A DNA stretch of 5,769 bases from Rhodoferax sp. (GTDB lineage: Bacteria > Pseudomonadota > Gammaproteobacteria > Burkholderiales > Burkholderiaceae). The stretch spans positions 1-5,769 of the forward strand of contig JAIFMT010000208.1 of the NCBI GenBank assembly GCA_020048295.1, given 5' to 3'. How positions within the stretch are numbered: the first letter of the stretch is position 1; each line of letters starts with the position of its first letter. Shown one piece after another: positions 5,710-5,769 of the stretch. Made by a program: the position numbers and the translations under genes. The notes under the pieces were generated by a model. It was given only the letters and a program-made list of their open reading frames with translations. It did not search any database and was not told where the DNA came from.

Positions 5710-5769
5710 ATGTCTGAATCTTTTGCCGCCCTGTTTGAAGAGTCCCTGCAACGCACAGAAATGCGCCCA
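5710..5769 (+). CDS. rpsA: 30S ribosomal protein S1, N-terminal 20 residues (3' end outside window)
   Basis: ATG 5710 opens a frame that runs to the window edge and encodes MSESFAALFEESLQRTEMRP. The SFAALFEESL segment is the N-terminal ribosome-docking helix typical of betaproteobacterial S1. S1 binds mRNA through repeated S1/OB domains and helps the 30S subunit start on structured or Shine-Dalgarno-poor messages, which is fitting since most starts in this window lack a Shine-Dalgarno. The position after cmk is the classic cmk-rpsA order of proteobacteria. Only the anchor segment is visible; the OB repeats lie downstream. An overlapping ATG at 5696 in another frame has no family resemblance and is ignored. 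Confidence 0.93.
   Translation, partial: MSESFAALFEESLQRTEMRP

Overview
The window is a stretch of GC-rich bacterial chromosome that reads entirely on the + strand: the 3' end of gyrA, then serC, pheA, tyrA, a fused aroA-cmk, and the first 20 codons of rpsA. This gene order, the aroA-cmk fusion and the protein sequences point to a betaproteobacterium of the Comamonadaceae (Rhodoferax/Polaromonas type). That assignment rests on recognition of the families, not on a search.

Layout: gyrA C-terminal domain (1-446); a 69-base gap holding an AT-rich repeat-like element; serC (516-1607); a 79-base gap with a candidate aromatic-codon-rich leader ORF (1650-1706) that overlaps the start of pheA; pheA (1687-2769); tyrA (2772-3641, 2 bases after pheA); aroA-cmk (3645-5600, 3 bases after tyrA); a 109-base structured leader; and rpsA (5710 to the window end). 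No gene-free stretch exceeds 300 bases. I see no tRNA, rRNA, CRISPR array, transposase or convincing intrinsic terminator.

The core is an aromatic amino acid supercluster. AroA makes EPSP, the precursor of chorismate. PheA converts chorismate to prephenate and then phenylpyruvate, and TyrA converts prephenate to the tyrosine precursor. SerC serves serine and pyridoxal phosphate synthesis. Cmk (CMP/dCMP kinase) and ribosomal protein S1 tie the operon to nucleotide supply and translation. An aromatic aminotransferase gene (hisC type), often found beside pheA and tyrA in related bacteria, is absent here.

The genes themselves are ordinary housekeeping genes. The points worth a second look lie at and between them: (1) an 18-codon ORF with the best Shine-Dalgarno in the window and a Phe-Tyr-Val-Tyr-Phe run, overlapping the start of pheA; (2) a small palindromic repeat present both in the gyrA-serC gap and, in frame, inside the aroA coding sequence, where it brings rare codons and about five extra residues; (3) a hairpin-rich, Shine-Dalgarno-less rpsA leader that fits S1 autoregulation; (4) a TyrA cofactor loop that suggests NADP+ use.
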